From Bacteroidales bacterium (lineage in GTDB: Bacteria > Bacteroidota > Bacteroidia > Bacteroidales > JAGOPY01), in assembly GCA_017991835.1 (NCBI GenBank), contig JAGOPY010000009.1:62001-126000 (forward strand): a stretch of 64,000 nucleotides of DNA, read 5' to 3'. This document shows, one piece after another, positions 59,813-64,000 of this stretch (position 1 is the first letter of the stretch; every line of letters starts with the position of its first letter). A program made the position numbers and the translations under genes. The notes beneath the pieces were generated by a model, which saw nothing but the letters and a program-made list of their open reading frames with translations, did no database searches and was not told the DNA's origin.

Positions 59813-62299
59813 CTATTCATGATAATAAACCCGTTTCACCCGTCTCGACAGACCGGCCAGCACCTCATACGGGATGGTGCCCATCTCCTTTGCCAGCTCC
59901 TGCAGCGGCCGTTCCGGGCCGAAAATGATCACCTCATCTCCCTCTTCCGCTTCGATCCCGGTGATATCCAGCATGCACATGTCCATGCACACCCGGCCGA
60001 TAACCGGCACCCGTTTGCCGCCAACCATCAGGTGCCCCTTTCCGTTGCTCAGCGCCAGGCTTAGCCCGTCGGCATAACCGATCGGGACGATTGCCATCCG
60101 GATCTGCTTTTTTGCCCGGAAAGCACGGTTGTAGCCGATGCTTTCCCCGGCCGCCACCGTTTTAATCTGCGAAATAGCCGATTTCAGCCTGCCCACGGGT
60201 TGCAGCCGGGGTTGCTCCTCCTCCAGCGTGGCAATCCCGTACAGGCTGATCCCCAGCCGTACCATGTCGAACTGCGCTTCGGGGTAACAGGTGATCCCCG
60301 CGGAATTCAGGATGTGCATCATCACCGGGTGCCCCGCCTGGTCGGTTATCTTCGAAGCCATCCTCCGGAAATTCTCAATCTGGTAGCGGGTAAAGTCGGT
60401 TTCCTTCTTGTCTTCGCTGGCCGCGAGATGCGAGAATACCGACTGGACATAGATCATCCGGTTGGCTTTCAGCTTGTCGATCAGCCGGTCGAGGTCCTCT
60501 TCCAGGAATCCCAGCCGGTGCATGCCCGTATCGAGTTTAATATGGATCTTAACCGGCTTGTTCTTTGGCAGGATGTTCTTTTTTATGGCATTCTCCAGCT
60601 TGTCAAAAATCCGGTGGCTGTATATTTCGGGTTCCAGGCTGTGCTGTATGATGGCGTCGAAGCTCTCCTCATCCGGGTTCATCACCATGATTGGCACGTT
60701 GATCCCGGCTTTCCGGAGTTCCACCCCTTCGTCGGCATAGGCCACGGCCAGGTAGTCGATCCGGTGGAACTGCAGCGCATTGGCCACCTCAAAACTGCCG
60801 ATCCCGTAGGAAAATGCTTTTACCATCGCCATGATCTTCGTCCCCGGCCGGATCACCGAACGGTAATAGTTCAGGTTGTGCTCCAGGGCGTTGAGATTGA
60901 TCTCCAGCACCGTCTCGTGGGTCTTCTGCTGCAGGGCCAGGCTGATCTGCTCGAATTCGAAGACGCGGGCCCCTTTGAGCAGGATCACCTCGTTGTTGAA
61001 AGCGGCAAAGGAGAACCGCTGGAGGAAATCGGCCGTATTCTGGAAAAATGACTTCTCGAGGCTGAATTTGTCGGCCTGCCGTGAGATTGCCGGTCCTATG
61101 CCGATCAGCCGGTCGATGTTTTTATTGCGGATGATGGCGGCAATTTCGCCGTACAGTTCATCTTCATCCTTCCCGCTCTGAAGAATATCGGAGATTATGA
61201 TCGTCTTTTTCTTCTGGCTGGCCTGCTGCCGGAGAAAATCGATCGCAATGCTGAGCGAGTTGATATCGGAGTTGTAGCTGTCGTTGATAACCGTGCAATG
61301 ATTGATGCCCGCTTTCAACTCGAGGCGCATGGCAATCGGCTGGAGCGCTTCAAAAAGGCCTGTGAGCGATTCCGCCTCGTAACCGAGCAACAGCATCACC
61401 GACCAGCAATGAATGGCATTTTCGACCGAGGCGTTGTCGGAGAACGGGATGGTGATGCTGATCTCCCGGCCCCTGAAAACGGCGCGGATATTCGTTTTAT
61501 GCGCATTGTCCGGCCTCACCTCCCGGATACGGAGGTCGGCCTCCTGCTTATGGCTCCAGGTGAAGGTTTTGATATTCTTGCTGATTCCCGACCGGATAAT
61601 GACCTCCCGCACCTCGGGATGGTCAAGACAATAAATCAGCGTTTCGACATGGGTAAAAAGAAAAAGCTTCTCCCCAACCTTCTGCTGCAGGCTCATGAAG
61701 TTCTCCCCGTGGGCTTCGCCGATATTGGTAAAAACGCCGATCGTCGGCTGAATGATCGTCTCCAGCCGGATCATCTCATCGGGTTCCGAAATCCCGGCTT
61801 CAAAGATAGCCATCTCGTAAGGTGTATCCATTTGCCATACCGACAGGGGCACCCCGATCTGGGAATTGTAGCTTTTCGGGCTCCGTACCGTTTTCCGGCT
61901 CTTGCTCAGCAACTGGTAGAGCCACTCTTTAACGATGGTCTTTCCGTTGCTGCCGGTAATCCCGACGACGGGTATCCGGAATTTCTCGCGGTGTTTCCTG
62001 GCCAGCGCCTGAAGGGCATGCAGCGTATTTTTGACAAGAATGAAGTTGGCTTCAGGATAAGCTTCCGGATCGGCCGGAAGACGGCTGACGACAAAGTCGC
62101 GGATCCCTTTCCCGTAAAGCTCCGGGATATAATGATGACCGTCGTTCCGTTTGCTTTTGAGGGCGAAAAAAAGGCATTGTTCGGGCGCTATCAGCTTTCG
62201 GCTGTCGATCAGGATATCCCGGATATTCCTTTCTATAAAGGGGGAAGAGGAAGGATTGCCATTGACAATGCTGACGATTTCGGAAATACTGTACTCCAT
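59813..62299 (-). CDS. MurF-alanine racemase fusion
   Basis: An 828-residue bifunctional protein. The N-terminal MurF part (about 1-455) has the ATP loop GITGSNGKT at 113-121 and NDSYNSD, and adds D-Ala-D-Ala to UDP-MurNAc-tripeptide. The C-terminal alanine racemase (about 460-828) carries the PLP lysine in AMVKAFSYG and the catalytic tyrosine in SIGYNRAFRA. The fusion, in which the racemase supplies D-Ala for the ligase pathway, is known from many Bacteroidota, so it supports the taxonomic call. Ddl is not in the window. It is in line with pdxA upstream (24-base gap). Confidence 0.94.
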   Translation of the reverse strand: MEYSISEIVSIVNGNPSSSPFIERNIRDILIDSRKLIAPEQCLFFALKSKRNDGHHYIPELYGKGIRDFVVSRLPADPEAYPEANFILVKNTLHALQALARKHREKFRIPVVGITGSNGKTIVKEWLYQLLSKSRKTVRSPKSYNSQIGVPLSVWQMDTPYEMAIFEAGISEPDEMIRLETIIQPTIGVFTNIGEAHGENFMSLQQKVGEKLFLFTHVETLIYCLDHPEVREVIIRSGISKNIKTFTWSHKQEADLRIREVRPDNAHKTNIRAVFRGREISITIPFSDNASVENAIHCWSVMLLLGYEAESLTGLFEALQPIAMRLELKAGINHCTVINDSYNSDINSLSIAIDFLRQQASQKKKTIIISDILQSGKDEDELYGEIAAIIRNKNIDRLIGIGPAISRQADKFSLEKSFFQNTADFLQRFSFAAFNNEVILLKGARVFEFEQISLALQQKTHETVLEINLNALEHNLNYYRSVIRPGTKIMAMVKAFSYGIGSFEVANALQFHRIDYLAVAYADEGVELRKAGINVPIMVMNPDEESFDAIIQHSLEPEIYSHRIFDKLENAIKKNILPKNKPVKIHIKLDTGMHRLGFLEEDLDRLIDKLKANRMIYVQSVFSHLAASEDKKETDFTRYQIENFRRMASKITDQAGHPVMMHILNSAGITCYPEAQFDMVRLGISLYGIATLEEEQPRLQPVGRLKSAISQIKTVAAGESIGYNRAFRAKKQIRMAIVPIGYADGLSLALSNGKGHLMVGGKRVPVIGRVCMDMCMLDITGIEAEEGDEVIIFGPERPLQELAKEMGTIPYEVLAGLSRRVKRVYYHE

Positions 62300-62323
62300 A
62301 AAAGGGTAAGAAGATAGATAGTT

Positions 62324-63484
62324 TTACTGGCCTGCCACCAGGCCGCCATTGGCTGCTTCGTCGGCAGCCCCGGGGATCTCTTTTTCGATGACTGCGTCGG
62401 AATTCGATTCAATGTCTTTGAGAAAATTCTGCAGCGGTTTGTTGTTCAGCTCATCGAATTCTTTACGGTTATTGAAAATGTCGATAGCCAGGTAAACCGC
62501 TTCGCGGAACGAAACGTGGGAGGCCAGGTTTTTGCCGGCGATATCGTAGGCTGTGCCATGGGCCGGTGATGTCCGGATGAATGGCAGCCCGGCTGTAAAA
62601 TTGACGCCGCGGTCGAACGACAATGTTTTGAACGGGATCATCCCCTGGTCGTGATACATGGCCAGGATGCCGTCGAATTTCACATAGCTGTTGGAACCGA
62701 AGAAACCATCAGCGGAATAAGGACCGTAAACGATGATATTTTTATTCCAGGCTTGCTCAACGGCAGGTGCAATAACTTTCTGGTCTTCCTCCCCGATCAC
62801 TCCCAGGTCGCCGGCGTGAGGGTTCAGCCCCAGCAGCGCGATCTTCGGCTTGCGGATGCCGAAATCGCGTATCAGGCTCCGGTGCAATAGTTCGATCTTG
62901 CGCAGGATCAGCTCGGTAGTCAATGCTTTCGGGACATCCTTCAGGGGAATATGGCCGGTAATGACACCAACCCGGAGCTTATCGCAGACCATCAGCATCA
63001 GGTGTTCCTTTCCGCCGGCTTTATCCGACAAATATTCGCTGTGGCCCGGGAATCTGAAGTTGGCTGTCTGCATGTTTTTCTTATTGATCGGGGCGGTAAC
63101 CAGGACATCAATATGGCGTTGCAGCAGATCCTGCGTGGCCGTTTCCAGCGCTTTAAAAGCCAGTTGTCCGGCTATCTCCGTCGATTTCCCCAGGTCGATC
63201 TTCACCTCATCGTAGATCACGTTGACGATGTTCATCCTCCGGTGAATGGCCGAAGCGGCATTCTTGACAAGGTTGAAGTTTATCTCACTGATATTTAACG
63301 ACTTCCTATGGTAGGAGGCTACTTTCGACGAGCCATAAACGACCGGCGTGATCGATTCGAGCATTCTTTGGTCGTGGAAAGTTTTCATGATGATCTCGTA
63401 GCCGATGCCGTTCATGTCGCCATGAGTGATCCCGACCTTAACGCGGTCGGTATCATGCCTGTGTCTTTCGTCGGTATATTCCAT
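62324..63484 (-). CDS. pdxA: 4-hydroxythreonine-4-phosphate dehydrogenase (PdxA)
   Basis: A 386-residue enzyme of vitamin B6 synthesis. Metal-binding histidines are in FPGHSEYL, LNPHAGDLG and MYHDQGMIPF, and the opening is VGITHGDMNGIGYEI, a variant of the usual GDPxGIG. The C-terminal 40 residues form an acidic tail absent in shorter members. PLP made by this pathway is the cofactor of the alanine racemase encoded next door, a loose functional link. It has its own promoter word 17 bases before the start. The leucyl aminopeptidase gene lies upstream on the same strand. Confidence 0.93.
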   Translation of the reverse strand: MEYTDERHRHDTDRVKVGITHGDMNGIGYEIIMKTFHDQRMLESITPVVYGSSKVASYHRKSLNISEINFNLVKNAASAIHRRMNIVNVIYDEVKIDLGKSTEIAGQLAFKALETATQDLLQRHIDVLVTAPINKKNMQTANFRFPGHSEYLSDKAGGKEHLMLMVCDKLRVGVITGHIPLKDVPKALTTELILRKIELLHRSLIRDFGIRKPKIALLGLNPHAGDLGVIGEEDQKVIAPAVEQAWNKNIIVYGPYSADGFFGSNSYVKFDGILAMYHDQGMIPFKTLSFDRGVNFTAGLPFIRTSPAHGTAYDIAGKNLASHVSFREAVYLAIDIFNNRKEFDELNNKPLQNFLKDIESNSDAVIEKEIPGAADEAANGGLVAGQ

Positions 63485-63500
63485 CCCTGAAAAATTTAAG

Positions 63501-63508
63501 CAAATGTA
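63501..63508 (-). promoter_or_regulatory. -7 element TACATTTG for pdxA-murF-alr
   Basis: Perfect TAnnTTTG match on the minus strand, 17 bases before the pdxA ATG. Confidence 0.58.
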
Positions 63509-63512
63509 ATTT

Positions 63513-64000
63513 TTATTTGCTCACTTTGTTTTCTAAAAACTCAACCAGCAGCCTGACACCGAATCCTGTTCCGCCGGAGGTCCGGTAGCTGTCTTTTTTC
63601 TCGATCCAGGCCGGGCCGGCAATATCGAGATGGATGAAAGGATAGTCGGTGAAATGGGCCAGGAATTTGCCTGCGGTGATCATGCCGGCATCGATTCCGC
63701 CGATGTTTTTGATATCGGCCACATCCGATTTGATCAGTTCGCCGTATTCGTCCCAGAAAGGAAATTCCGCCACCCGTTCATAAACCTGGTCACCGCTGGC
63801 TTTGAGTTTCGTCATCTCTTCTGTGGCCTCCTTCTCCATGGCCACCACGCCATACCGGCCGATAGCACGGCTGGCGGCCCCGGTGAGGGTAGCGGCGGTA
63901 ATCACCAGCCCCGGTTTGTACATGCGGGCATAGCTCAGCGCGTCGCCCAGGATCAGGCGCCCTTCGGCATCGGTGTTAAGCACCTCGACGGTTGTTCCGT
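63513..64000 (-). CDS. Leucyl aminopeptidase (M17 family), C-terminal part
   Basis: The frame runs off the right edge, leaving about 161 C-terminal residues. It holds NTDAEGRL, the signature of M17 aminopeptidases with the catalytic Asp and Glu, plus ATLTGAASRAIGRYG and HLDIAGPAWIEKK, the end of the family core. These hexameric zinc or manganese enzymes release N-terminal residues from peptides in the cytosol. Only the active-site half is visible; the N-terminal domain lies outside the window. It is the upstream neighbour of pdxA on the same strand. Confidence 0.92.
   Translation of the reverse strand, partial: GTTVEVLNTDAEGRLILGDALSYARMYKPGLVITAATLTGAASRAIGRYGVVAMEKEATEEMTKLKASGDQVYERVAEFPFWDEYGELIKSDVADIKNIGGIDAGMITAGKFLAHFTDYPFIHLDIAGPAWIEKKDSYRTSGGTGFGVRLLVEFLENKVSK

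Noticed and set aside
61298-62317. Long plus-strand frame opposite murF-alr
   Set aside because: A mirror frame of a well-supported fusion gene with no motif of its own.

Overview
The window looks like a chromosomal piece of a Bacteroidota genome, most likely a member of Bacteroidia; species cannot be named from sequence alone. Support comes from type IX secretion and gliding genes (a PorP/SprF fragment, SprE/PorW, GldH), a MurF-alanine racemase fusion, a cytochrome-b-type succinate dehydrogenase/fumarate reductase operon, a RicT-GldH-PBP1A run, and a recurring promoter word TAnnTTTG upstream of many genes. That word is the known Bacteroidota -7 element. In several places it lies inside the longest possible reading frame, so the true start must be further downstream.

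Layout. 1-9.3 kb is housekeeping and envelope: PorP/SprF end, YitT, RseP, an M23 peptidase, SprE, bactofilin, two AtpI-like membrane proteins, FolE and FabD. 9.3-13 kb holds sugar-nucleotide and capsule genes: a PHP phosphatase, RfbB and GalE. 13-34.5 kb is the accessory heart of the window. It contains two twin B12-type radical SAM enzymes, a stand-alone fatty acyl-AMP ligase (FAAL), a discrete acyl carrier protein (ACP), three tandem FAAL-ACP didomain genes (one broken by an in-frame stop), a KAS III, a reductase, a GNAT acyltransferase, two sulfotransferases, a flippase, an MBOAT/SGNH pair and a sugar aminotransferase. 34.5-42.4 kb carries a TPR protein, a TMTC-like glycosyltransferase, a hydrolase, a small unknown protein and two M24 aminopeptidases. 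42.6-51.2 kb is sdhCAB-holB-ricT-gldH-PBP1A. 51.2-59.8 kb is a second glycan or glycolipid region. 59.8-64 kb is murF-alr, pdxA and the end of a leucyl aminopeptidase.

How the genes may work together. RfbB plus the WecE/RffA-like aminotransferase would give a dTDP-4-amino-4,6-dideoxyhexose. FAAL, ACP, KAS III and reductase could build a short modified acyl chain on an ACP. The PseH-like GNAT could put that chain on the amino sugar. The flippase, MBOAT/SGNH pair and sulfotransferases could export and decorate the glycan. This is inference; no single gene proves the product.

A second theme is repeats. Many unrelated short tandem arrays, mostly with a 7-bp period, and several dispersed inverted repeats sit directly at gene ends. 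In some cases they form the last codons and the stop. Related 7-8 bp arrays lie inside two FAAL-ACP genes, and in one of them the array carries a stop codon. No tRNA, rRNA, CRISPR array, insertion sequence or integrase was found, and no gene-free stretch exceeds 300 bases.
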